From a bacterium (GTDB lineage Bacteria > Acidobacteriota > Polarisedimenticolia > Polarisedimenticolales > Polarisedimenticolaceae): a stretch of 35,352 nt of DNA. Positions 1-7,418 of the stretch are shown here, piece after piece. The translations under genes and the position numbers were made by a program. The stretch's first letter is position 1, and every line of letters starts with the position of its first letter. The notes under the pieces were generated by a model that saw only the letters and a list, made by a program, of their open reading frames with translations, had not been told where the DNA came from and did no database searches. The stretch lies in contig JAAELQ010000010.1 of the NCBI GenBank assembly GCA_024226515.1, forward strand, positions 1-35,352. The letters run 5' to 3'.

Positions 1-4
1 AACC

Positions 5-1213
5 GTGGATCAACCGCTCATCGCTTCGCCCGCGGGCGTCATGACCGTGCTCGTGGCCGTGGTCGCATTCTGGTTCTCGCTCGAGCGCTTCACGAAGTGG
101 AAGATCTTCGAGTTCCTCCCGCCGCTGATCTTCATCTACTCCTCCCCGGTCCTGCTGTCGAACACGGGGATCATCCCGTACTCGAGCCCGGCCTACGATT
201 TCCTGCGGCAGTTCGGCTTACCGATCTTCATCGTGCTGATGCTGATCAAGGTCGATGTGGCCAGCGCCGTGCGCATCATGGGCAAGGGCGTGTTCGTCAT
301 GCTGCTCGGCAGCGTGGGCGTCGTGCTGGGCGGCGTCGTGGCGTTCGCGCTGGGGCAGGCGCTCAGCCTCGGTGACTTCTTCCCGCTCTCGCCGGACAGC
401 TGGAAGGCGTTCGGCACGCTCTCCGGAAGCTGGATCGGCGGCACCGGCAACATGACGGCGGCGCACGCCGCGCTCGAGGGGACGGCCGAGCACCTGACGA
501 TGGCGGCGGCCGCGGATCAGATGGTCTACCTGGTATGGCTGCCGATCCTGCTCGGCTGCAAGGCGTTCGCCGACCGCTTCAATCGCTGGGCGCGGGTACC
601 GGCCGGACGCATCGAGCAGATGGAGCGCGCCTCGCTCGACCTGGACACGAACGATCATGCGCCCACCATGATGCAGCTTCTGTATCTGGCCCTGCTGGCG
701 CTGGGGACGACGTGGGTCTCGATGGGGCTGTCCAAGGTGTTGCCTCCCGTCGTGGTCGGAGGGGCAACCGTGATCACCGCGAGTACGTGGTTGATCCTGC
801 TCGTGACCACCCTGGCCCTGATCGCGTCGGTGACCCGAGCGCGCAAACTTCCCGCCGCGCAACCCATCGCGATGGCGATCATCTACGTCTACGTGGCTCG
901 CGTGGGCGCGACGATGGACCTGAGCAACGTCGACTGGGCCGACATGGGAGCGTTCGTGCTGATGGCCTACGTGTGGATCGCGATCCACGGAGCGTTCGTC
1001 CTGGGCGGCGCATGGATATTCCGCGTCGACGTACACACCCTCGCCATCGCCTCGGCGGCCAACATCGGCGGCGCGGCATCGGCGCCCATCGTCGCCGCGC
1101 ACCACCGCGAGTCGCTGGTGCCGGCGTCGATCCTGATGGCGCTGATCGGCTACGCGCTGGGGAACTACCTGGCGATCCTCACGGGTCGGCTGGGTCAGTT
1201 GATCGCGGGGTAG
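5..1213 (+). CDS. DUF819 family multi-pass membrane protein
   Basis: Encodes 402 residues from a GTG start close to the window edge; the length fits the usual 380-420 residues of DUF819 (YjcL-like) proteins, so it is probably complete. About ten hydrophobic segments run through the whole chain. Family landmarks are the early stretch FLPPLIFIYSSPVLLSNTG, the glycine-rich SGSWIGGTGNM near residue 145 and the late ASAANIGGAASAPIVAAHHR near residue 350, two internally similar halves as in transporter-like inverted repeats. The biochemical role of DUF819 is not established; an anion or organic-acid transporter-like fold is only an inference. A small membrane protein follows 22 bases downstream on the same strand, so the two may be co-transcribed. 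The promoter lies outside the window. Family assignment is confident, function is not. Confidence 0.88.
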   Translation: MDQPLIASPAGVMTVLVAVVAFWFSLERFTKWKIFEFLPPLIFIYSSPVLLSNTGIIPYSSPAYDFLRQFGLPIFIVLMLIKVDVASAVRIMGKGVFVMLLGSVGVVLGGVVAFALGQALSLGDFFPLSPDSWKAFGTLSGSWIGGTGNMTAAHAALEGTAEHLTMAAAADQMVYLVWLPILLGCKAFADRFNRWARVPAGRIEQMERASLDLDTNDHAPTMMQLLYLALLALGTTWVSMGLSKVLPPVVVGGATVITASTWLILLVTTLALIASVTRARKLPAAQPIAMAIIYVYVARVGATMDLSNVDWADMGAFVLMAYVWIAIHGAFVLGGAWIFRVDVHTLAIASAANIGGAASAPIVAAHHRESLVPASILMALIGYALGNYLAILTGRLGQLIAG

Positions 1214-1235
1214 TCGGAGTCACGGAGATGGCTGC

Positions 1236-1913
1236 ATGGGTCACTCGCACGCCATGAAAGACCGCGACGCAACTGCGTCGATCTGCGTCGGCCCGGATCG
1301 GGTGACGCTCGAGCCCGACCGGCTGGTCGTTCGCTCGCCCGCCGACATGGACGGCTGGGAGGTGCACCCGTACCGCAGGCCGTTGATCCACTTCGACGAT
1401 CGAACGTGGCGCATTGCGGGCAAGTCGCAGGAAGGGGACGGCACGTTTCGCTACGAGCTGCGGCCGTGGGTTCCCGCGCTGGGCGATGTTCCGACCCGCG
1501 AGATCCGCTACGACGCGGACTACGTCGAGCGGCGCGAGAGCCTGAGCAGGCAGCACCGCGCGCACGCGATCGCCGGCCCCGCGATACTTCTGCTCTCGCC
1601 GCTGCTGGGGTTTCTGGGCTCGGGGACCAAGCGCCGGCTCGAGGCCTTCGGGCTCAACGTGCGTGCCGCCACGTGGCACTCGATCTACCTGCAGTGTTTC
1701 GTCATTCTGTGCTGCGGCACGCTGGCGTCGATCAGCATGATGATCGTGGCACAACGCCAGACGCCGCCGTGGTCCAGCGGGCATCTGCTTCTGCTGGCCG
1801 CCGTCGTCGGCCTCGACGTGCTGTTCCGCGTCGACCGCCTGATCCGCGAGGACGACTACCCGCCGGGCTTCTACCAGTGGCTGATCCCGCGCCGCGGTCG
1901 CCGGCGCAAGTAG
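1236..1913 (+). CDS. Hypothetical membrane protein
   Basis: A 225-residue protein I do not recognise. The first ~110 residues are soluble and rich in charged residues, with a beta-like pattern (GPDRVTLEPDRLVVRSP). They are followed by three probable membrane segments: around residues 110-130 (AIAGPAILLLSPLLGFLGSG), 150-172 (a Cys-rich stretch, YLQCFVILCCGTL) and 182-200. The protein ends in a strongly basic tail (RRGRRRK), which suggests a cytoplasmic C-terminus. The ATG at 1236 was chosen because GGAG lies at 1224-1227, eight bases upstream; an in-frame ATG at 1254 is an alternative. It starts 22 bases after the DUF819 gene, so an operon is likely. No catalytic motif is visible. Confidence 0.75.
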   Translation: MGHSHAMKDRDATASICVGPDRVTLEPDRLVVRSPADMDGWEVHPYRRPLIHFDDRTWRIAGKSQEGDGTFRYELRPWVPALGDVPTREIRYDADYVERRESLSRQHRAHAIAGPAILLLSPLLGFLGSGTKRRLEAFGLNVRAATWHSIYLQCFVILCCGTLASISMMIVAQRQTPPWSSGHLLLLAAVVGLDVLFRVDRLIREDDYPPGFYQWLIPRRGRRRK

Positions 1914-1939
1914 CCCGAGACCTGTCCGGCAACTTCGGC

Positions 1940-1967
1940 TTGACCGTCGGTGAGTTCGTGGTAGGTT
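1940..1967 (+). promoter_or_regulatory. Sigma70-like promoter, apparently leaderless
   Basis: TTGACC (1940-1945) is followed after a 16-base spacer by TAGGTT (1962-1967). The -10 element ends exactly six bases before the ATG at 1974, which would place the transcription start at or next to the start codon. No Shine-Dalgarno sequence precedes that ATG, which fits a leaderless mRNA. Inferred from sequence only. Confidence 0.5.
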
Positions 1968-1973
1968 CCTGCC

Positions 1974-3707
1974 ATGTGTCCATCGGCGGCGGGAAAGAGG
2001 CCGTTCGAACCTCGGCTCGAGATCGTCATCGCCGTCGCGCTCGTCGTGCTGACCGTCGCCGTCTACTGGCCGGTTCTGGGGCATGACTTCGTAGACTGCG
2101 ACGACAACATCTACGTCTACGACAACGCCAACGTTCGGAACGGGCTGTCGTGGGACACGTTGCGCACCGAGCTGACGGCGATCTACTCGGGCAACTACCA
2201 CCCGGTGACCATGGGATCACACCTGGTCGACGTCGAGCTGTTCGGTCTCGACGCGAAGGACCACCACAAGACCAACCTGCTGATCCACGTCGTGAACGTG
2301 CTGCTGCTGTTCGCGTTGCTCTCGCGTTTCACGGGGGCGCCGGGACCGTCCGCCTTCGTTGCCGCACTCTTCGCCGTTCACCCGCTGAACGTCCAGTCCG
2401 TCGCCTGGATCGCCGAGCGCAAGAACCTGCTCAGCACGCTGTTCTGGTTCGCCGGCCTCCTGCTGTATCGGGCCTACGTGACGCGGCCGACGTGGATGCG
2501 CCGGCTCGCGGTGCTGGCGGCGTTTCTCCTCGGGCTGCTGTCGAAGTCGATGCTGGTGACCTTTCCGGTCGTCCTGCTGCTCGTCGATCACGCGATCGAC
2601 AGCGGTCGTCTCGCGCTTCGGCGACCCGCGCCCGTGGCCTGGAGCAGGCTGGTGGCCGAGAAGCTGCCCATGTTCGCCGCATCGCTCGCGATCGGGTTGC
2701 TGACGATCTTCGCCCAGCGCGGTGCCGGCGCGTTGCAGGGCATGGAGTCCTACACGTTTCTCGTGCGCATCGGCACCGCGCTGAGCGGAAGCCTGTGGTA
2801 CGTGTCGAAGATGTTCGTCCCGAGCGGCCTGGCCATCACCTATCCACATCCGCTGGACAATCTGGACCTCGGTCGCGCGGGGCTGGGAGCGCTGTTCCTG
2901 ATTGCGGTCTCGGCTGTGGCACTGTGGAAGCGCCGGAGTCATCCGTACCTACTCTTCGGCTGGCTGGGGTACCTGATCACCGTGGCCCCCGTCATCGGCG
3001 TACTGCAAGTGGGCTTCCAGCCGTACGCCGACCGCTACGCCTACGTGCCGTTGATCGGTCTGTTCGTCGCCGTGGTGTGGGCCGTCGATACCTGGACGGC
3101 CGGCCGGCGCGCGCCGCGGATCGTGGCCGCCGCCGCGGGGCTGAGCGTCACGCTCGCTCTTGCCTGGGGCGCCGCGGCGAACACCGCGCACTGGAAGGAC
3201 AGCGTCGCGCTGCGGGCGCGCGCCGTCGCCGTCCATCCCGGCGAGTACATCGCCGAGGGCAACCTGGGCCGCGCGTTGATCGACGCCGGACGGCTGGAGG
3301 AGGCCTTGCCCCACTTCCGGGCCGCCGCCGAATCGAGCCCGGAGCTGGCGTCGGTGCACGTCAACCTGGGCAACGCGCTGGCTCTCGCGGGAAACCGCGG
3401 CGAGGCGATCGACGCCTTTCGCGCCGCGATGCGGATCGAGCCGTCCAACCCCCTGCCGCACTTCAACCTGGGGCGCTTGCTGTTCGACGCCGGCGACCTG
3501 GCGGGTGCGATCGGGGCGTTCGCGGGGGCGGTCGAGGTCGACCCGGCGTACTTCGACGCACGCATGATGCTCGCCGGCGCGCTGTACCGCGTGGGGCGAC
3601 GGGACGACGCAATCGCCCAACTCGTCGAGGCCCGCGAGCGGACCGACGACCCCAGAGCGCGGGCCCTCGTCGACGAGCAGCTCTCCCGACTCCGAGGGCG
3701 ACCCTGA
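1974..3707 (+). CDS. Polytopic GT-C-like membrane protein with C-terminal TPR repeats
   Basis: A 577-residue protein. The N-terminal ~400 residues form about ten membrane segments. The first periplasmic loop carries an acidic motif (VDCDDNIYVYDN, near residues 35-46) and NYHPVTMGSHLVDVELFG, typical of TMTC/PMT-like membrane glycosyltransferases that use a lipid-linked sugar donor. HPLNVQSVAWIAERKNLL and LLSKSMLVTFPVVLLLVD are further family landmarks. Residues ~425-565 hold about four tetratricopeptide repeats (for example NLGRALIDAGRLEEALPHF), likely on the outer face for protein contacts. Enzyme activity is inferred from fold and the acidic loop; substrates are unknown. In a region full of exported proteins, modification of a secreted protein is a reasonable guess. 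The ATG start has no ribosome-binding site but a well-placed promoter. Confidence 0.85.
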   Translation: MCPSAAGKRPFEPRLEIVIAVALVVLTVAVYWPVLGHDFVDCDDNIYVYDNANVRNGLSWDTLRTELTAIYSGNYHPVTMGSHLVDVELFGLDAKDHHKTNLLIHVVNVLLLFALLSRFTGAPGPSAFVAALFAVHPLNVQSVAWIAERKNLLSTLFWFAGLLLYRAYVTRPTWMRRLAVLAAFLLGLLSKSMLVTFPVVLLLVDHAIDSGRLALRRPAPVAWSRLVAEKLPMFAASLAIGLLTIFAQRGAGALQGMESYTFLVRIGTALSGSLWYVSKMFVPSGLAITYPHPLDNLDLGRAGLGALFLIAVSAVALWKRRSHPYLLFGWLGYLITVAPVIGVLQVGFQPYADRYAYVPLIGLFVAVVWAVDTWTAGRRAPRIVAAAAGLSVTLALAWGAAANTAHWKDSVALRARAVAVHPGEYIAEGNLGRALIDAGRLEEALPHFRAAAESSPELASVHVNLGNALALAGNRGEAIDAFRAAMRIEPSNPLPHFNLGRLLFDAGDLAGAIGAFAGAVEVDPAYFDARMMLAGALYRVGRRDDAIAQLVEARERTDDPRARALVDEQLSRLRGRP

Positions 3708-3722
3708 CGCCCCGCTGCAACG

Positions 3723-3735
3723 TTCGGCGGCCGAA
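3723..3735 (+). terminator. Short hairpin after the TPR gene
   Basis: TTCGG (3723-3727) pairs with CCGAA (3731-3735) around a three-base loop, 16 bases after the TPR stop codon. No T-run follows, so intrinsic termination is doubtful. Confidence 0.2.
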
Positions 3736-3780
3736 TGGGTCGGTTTACAAAACGTTACACCTCCGCGCTCGATCCCTGGG

Positions 3781-3800
3781 TACGCTGACGGCACGGAGGT
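3781..3800 (+). promoter_or_regulatory. -10 element and ribosome-binding site of the VOC gene
   Basis: TACGCT (3781-3786), preceded by GGG, matches the TANNNT pattern seen before several genes here. GGAGGT at 3795-3800 is a strong Shine-Dalgarno placed four bases before ATG 3805; it overlaps the competing GTG at 3799, which argues against that start. No convincing -35 is seen. Confidence 0.35.
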
Positions 3801-3804
3801 GCCC

Positions 3805-4302
3805 ATGCACGAGATCGCGGATCGGATTCTGGAACAGGTCGAACAAGGGAAGCTCGGTCGCCGTGATGCCGTCGCGCGACTGGTCGCGGTCGCCGCCGCC
3901 ACGTTCGTGGGCGGCACTGCCGGTGCGCAGCCGACGGCGAACGCGGCACAGCCGACGTTCCGCTCCGTCGGCCTGAACCACATCGCGCTGCGCGTCGCGG
4001 ACGTTTCACGGTCGCGCGACTTCTACCGCAAGCACCTCGGACTCGAGACGCTTCAGGAGTCGAAGCACAATTGCTTCCTTGCCGCGGGCAAGAACAACTT
4101 CGTCGCCCTGTTTCGCTCGGACAGGCCGGGCCTCGACCACTACTGCTACACGGTCGAGGGCTACCGCGCGGGAGACGTCGTCGAGCGGCTCGGATCGGTC
4201 GGCCTCGAGTCGCGCCGCGTGCAGAATCGCGTGTACTTCGACGACCCCGACGGTATCGAGGTGCAGCTCGCCAGCGAGTGGGGCGACTACCCCCGCCGCT
4301 GA
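3805..4302 (+). CDS. VOC (glyoxalase/bleomycin-resistance fold) protein with export leader
   Basis: A 165-residue protein. The first ~50 residues form a leader: a charged helix, then GRRDAVARL followed by an Ala/Val-rich stretch to GGTAGAQ, resembling a weak twin-arginine signal. The rest is one vicinal-oxygen-chelate domain starting at SVGLNHIALRVADVSRSRDF. Likely metal ligands are the His of LNHIAL, the His of LDHYCYTVE and the Glu of GIEVQLAS, a two-His-one-carboxylate set typical of dioxygenase or glyoxalase-type members. The substrate cannot be told. Export of a VOC protein is less common, and Tat export would suit a metalloenzyme folded in the cytoplasm. The start is fixed by GGAGGT just upstream. 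It is bounded by its own -10 element, so it is probably a single-gene transcript. Confidence 0.82.
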   Translation: MHEIADRILEQVEQGKLGRRDAVARLVAVAAATFVGGTAGAQPTANAAQPTFRSVGLNHIALRVADVSRSRDFYRKHLGLETLQESKHNCFLAAGKNNFVALFRSDRPGLDHYCYTVEGYRAGDVVERLGSVGLESRRVQNRVYFDDPDGIEVQLASEWGDYPRR

Positions 4303-4328
4303 GTTTTCTCGGGTCTGTCGTTTCGCGG

Positions 4329-4356
4329 TACATTGACGCGAGGGGAGGAGACCGTG
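4329..4356 (+). promoter_or_regulatory. Orphan promoter-like and ribosome-binding sequence
   Basis: TACATT (4329-4334, preceded by GCGG) is followed by AGGGGAGGAG and a GTG at 4354-4356 with normal spacing, the arrangement used by real genes here. The reading frame it opens (to 4533) is only about 59 codons, Arg/Pro-rich, and lies antisense to the 3' end of the FG-GAP gene from 4379 on, so it does not look like a protein gene. It may be the stranded 5' end of a lost gene or an antisense-RNA promoter. Confidence 0.25.
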
Positions 4357-4378
4357 CGCGCTGAGACGTCCGGTCGGG

Positions 4379-7231
4379 CTACGGGCATTCCTCCGCCGGA
4401 GTTCTCTCCTCGCCTTCGCCGTCAGATCCGAGCGTACCGCGTCCGCACACGTTCGTGCCGCGCACCAGCAGGCGCGTCACCTCACCCGGAGGCGGATCGA
4501 CGACCTGAACCTGCGGCACCTGACGCTCGCTGATCCAGCAACTGAACCCCGGGTCCTGGTCGTCGCGAAAGATGTCGTACAGCACGAGGCCCGGTTGGTC
4601 GGTCCAGCGCAACGTGGTCTTGGTCGGCGAGAAGCCGATGCCTTCGACCTCTGGTGGGATCGCCTGGGCCAGGTTGTCCAGCGGGGCGCAGTCGTCCTCG
4701 TTGGCCGCGCCGTCTCCGTCGATGTCGGGGTCGCAGCGGTCGCCGAAGCCATCCCCGTCGAGATCCTCGACCGCCGCGCCCCAGAACAGCAACGCCGCAC
4801 CCGAGTTGAGCTTGCCGGGGCGATCCGTGAGGTACGCGCCGATGACGAGCTCCTGCGTTCCGTCCGCGTCGAGGTCGCCGATGCCCGCGAGACCCGCCCC
4901 CAGCACGTCGCCGGTCGCTCCGTCCGGGTCGATCAGTTTGCGGATCGGCAGTCGGGTCGCGCCCGAGAACACCGTGGCGCTGCCCGAGTTGACCGACCCC
5001 GTGGCGTCGTCGGTGAACGCTCCGGCGACGAAGTCGGCAACGCCGTCCGCGTCCATGTCGCCCAGGGCGGCAACGCGATAGCCCAGGCTGTCGCCCGCCT
5101 CGCCCTCCGGGTCCGTGGCGCGATCGAGCAGCGCAGCGTCCGCTCCGGAGAAGAGCAGCACCTCGCCGCCGGCCGAGGCCCCGGGCGCACCGGCCAGCAG
5201 GTCGTCCACTCCGTCCCCGTCCAGGTCGGCGATCGACGCCAGTCCACGCCCGAACTCGTCGCCGCCGGTTCCCGCGGGATCGGCGAAGGTGCGGATCGCA
5301 CCGCCGTCGGCTCCGGAGAACGCCGTCACCTCGCCGGCGCCAGGTGCGACGGCGGAGTCGGCGGCGTACGCCCCGATCAGCACGTCCGGCACGTCGTCGC
5401 CGTCGAGGTCGCCCGATCCGGTCACGGCGTATCCGAACAGATCGCCGACCTGTCCGGCGGGATCGGTCAGCTTGCGGATGAAGCCGCCGCCGGCGCCGGA
5501 AAAGACCAGCGCGCTGCCGCGACCGTCGTCGTTGCGCGCCCCGACGACGATGTCGCCGACGCCGTCGTCGTCCACGTCGCCCAGCGCGGCGACGCTGTAA
5601 CCCAGCTCGTCGCCCGGGCCTGCGGCCGGATCGACTAGCGCGTGAATCGGCTCGAAGTCGTCCGCCGCCGATCCGGAGAAGACGTGCGCGCTTCCGCTAT
5701 CGACGATTCCGCCGGCGTCGTCGAGCGGTGCGCCGACGAGGATGTCCCGGATGCCGTCTCCGTTCACATCGTCGATTCCGGCCACGCTGCGTGCGAAGTT
5801 GTCGCCCGCCGCTGGAGCGGGGTGCGTCAGCGTGTGCAGCTCGGCGCGCGTGGCGCCCGACAGCACGACCGCGCGGCCGGCCTGCAGTATCCCGGAGACC
5901 GTGTCGCGGCGCGCTCCGACGACGAACTCCTCGACGCCGTCCCCGTCGGCGTCGCCCAGTCCGGCCACGGTGATGCCGAAGTGCGCGCCGTCGGCGCCGT
6001 CCGCATCTTCCAGCCGCTGGGCCAGCACGGGAGCCTCGTCGTTGCGACCGTCGCAGTTCTGGTCCAGGCCGTCACAGATCTCGGGCGCCACGATGCCGGG
6101 GTACAGCGACGGCTCGCCGTCCTCGCAGTCGCCGTCGCATTCGCTGAACCCGTCGCCGTCGTCGTCGAACTCGTTCGTGCCCTCGAGGTCGGGCCAGTGC
6201 GCATGGAAGCAGTCGTTGTTCAGACCGTCTCCGCAGATCTGCGGGCCGTGCGGCAGGACGTCCGGATTCGTGTTGTCACAGTCCTCGGCGCCGATGCCGG
6301 TCGGCGAGCAGTACCCGTCGGCGTCGCCGTCCGGACAGCACGGGATCAGCCCGGTCGAGTTGAAGAAGGATCCGTTCACGAACAGCGTGAGGTGTGGAAT
6401 CTCGAAGCCGCTCTCGAGCACGACCTCGTACGCCAGGTAGGCGTAGCCCCACGTGTTGCAGCCGAAGTGCAGCATCGTCGGCGTGCCGAACGGGATCGGA
6501 GCGCCGTCGGGGCCGCTTCCTCCGGGAACGAGCGTCCAGTCGGGATTCGAGCGGTCGATCGGAGTCGACGGAAGCAACGGCGTGAAACTCCAGTTGATGT
6601 AGATCCGGTAGCCGGCGAGGGGATCGTCGCATGCGGCGTCGAGATACAGCCCCTCGGAAGGCGCGGGCACGTTGACGGAGAAGATGGGTAGCGGTTCCTG
6701 ATCCGCGGCGTTGTAGTCCGAGAGGACGACGGGGAGATCGCTCAGCTCGATCGTCGCACCGTTCGCCTGCGCGAACGAGAACGGCTGTCCGGGCCCCGGG
6801 TCCTCGTCCGTGGCGACGGCGAGCGACACGCAGGTCTCCTCCCACGGAGTGCACGAGCCGTCGCGGTCGTAGACGGCCAGCGCCGTGCAGTCGGCGTCCT
6901 CGTTGTCGAGGATGCAGCCGTCGACACCGCTCCGGTTCCAGTTCGACTCGATCCACGCCGGGTAGCCCGGTACCGTGGCCAGGATCCCCGGTATCGCGCT
7001 GAGGCTGCCGCTGTCCACACCGGCGCCGTCGGCGGGGTCGCCGAAGCCGAGGGCCCAGAACAGCGCGCCGACCTCAGGTGAGAGTGGATAAGAGAGGTAA
7101 CTGTATTGCGGGGCGTCGAACGAGAGGATCGGTTTGCTTTGCGAGCAGGCCGCGTGCACGTCGGCTGCGAGCAGGCCGCCGAGACCCCAGGCCAGAACGG
7201 CGAACGCCGCGCGTGTGAGAAGGGGGCGCAT
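4379..7231 (-). CDS. Secreted FG-GAP (integrin-alpha-like) propeller protein with MopE-type repeats
   Basis: A 950-residue exported protein. Residues 1-27 are a signal peptide (MRPLLTRAAFAVLAWGLGG, cleaved after VHA). An unrecognised N-terminal domain follows to ~295. Residues ~297-395 are Cys/Asp-rich MopE-type putative metal-binding repeats (CDGDCEDGEPSLYPG, EICDGLDQNCDG). Seven FG-GAP repeats span ~400-812, each with a calcium-loop core such as GDLDGDGV or DADGDGV, so a complete seven-bladed propeller is expected. A TSP3-like stretch (~812-847, DLDGDGFGDRCDPDIDGDG) leads to a C-terminal beta domain ending GTLGSDGEGEERTPAEECP, shared with other proteins here. The start is the ATG with AAGGAGG just upstream; a longer frame to 7288 lacks such a site. 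The role is probably surface display or adhesion; the partner is unknown. Confidence 0.88.
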   Translation of the reverse strand: MRPLLTRAAFAVLAWGLGGLLAADVHAACSQSKPILSFDAPQYSYLSYPLSPEVGALFWALGFGDPADGAGVDSGSLSAIPGILATVPGYPAWIESNWNRSGVDGCILDNEDADCTALAVYDRDGSCTPWEETCVSLAVATDEDPGPGQPFSFAQANGATIELSDLPVVLSDYNAADQEPLPIFSVNVPAPSEGLYLDAACDDPLAGYRIYINWSFTPLLPSTPIDRSNPDWTLVPGGSGPDGAPIPFGTPTMLHFGCNTWGYAYLAYEVVLESGFEIPHLTLFVNGSFFNSTGLIPCCPDGDADGYCSPTGIGAEDCDNTNPDVLPHGPQICGDGLNNDCFHAHWPDLEGTNEFDDDGDGFSECDGDCEDGEPSLYPGIVAPEICDGLDQNCDGRNDEAPVLAQRLEDADGADGAHFGITVAGLGDADGDGVEEFVVGARRDTVSGILQAGRAVVLSGATRAELHTLTHPAPAAGDNFARSVAGIDDVNGDGIRDILVGAPLDDAGGIVDSGSAHVFSGSAADDFEPIHALVDPAAGPGDELGYSVAALGDVDDDGVGDIVVGARNDDGRGSALVFSGAGGGFIRKLTDPAGQVGDLFGYAVTGSGDLDGDDVPDVLIGAYAADSAVAPGAGEVTAFSGADGGAIRTFADPAGTGGDEFGRGLASIADLDGDGVDDLLAGAPGASAGGEVLLFSGADAALLDRATDPEGEAGDSLGYRVAALGDMDADGVADFVAGAFTDDATGSVNSGSATVFSGATRLPIRKLIDPDGATGDVLGAGLAGIGDLDADGTQELVIGAYLTDRPGKLNSGAALLFWGAAVEDLDGDGFGDRCDPDIDGDGAANEDDCAPLDNLAQAIPPEVEGIGFSPTKTTLRWTDQPGLVLYDIFRDDQDPGFSCWISERQVPQVQVVDPPPGEVTRLLVRGTNVCGRGTLGSDGEGEERTPAEECP

Positions 7232-7258
7232 GATCCACCTCCTTGGGGCAGCACCGGA

Positions 7259-7288
7259 AACATACTCCGAGTGCGGGTCTGCCGGCAA
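7259..7288 (-). promoter_or_regulatory. Promoter of the FG-GAP gene
   Basis: Read on the minus strand: TTGCCG (7288-7283), an 18-base spacer, then TATGTT (7264-7259). The predicted start near 7252 gives a leader of about 20 bases that contains the AAGGAGG ribosome-binding site. Divergent from the ABC-F gene. Confidence 0.4.
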
Positions 7289-7403
7289 CGGCGCTCATGG
7301 ATGCCGGGAGTGGCCTTACGGCCCGACTCCGCGAACCACTCCCCATCGTGGGAGGGTCTGCATCGGCCCCGGAGCGCCTCGGGCGGCCGGGTCGGCCCCG
7401 ACC

Positions 7404-7412
7404 TGCTACCTT
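7404..7412 (+). promoter_or_regulatory. Extended -10 element of the ABC-F gene
   Basis: TGC followed by TACCTT (7407-7412) resembles an extended -10. It ends six bases before ATG 7419 and there is no Shine-Dalgarno sequence, so the transcript may be leaderless. No -35 is evident. Confidence 0.35.
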
Positions 7413-7418
7413 GTCGCG

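Noticed and set aside
4595..6691. Two long plus-strand open frames opposite the FG-GAP gene
   Set aside because: Antisense shadows of the Asp/Gly-rich propeller repeats; no start signals and no recognisable motifs.
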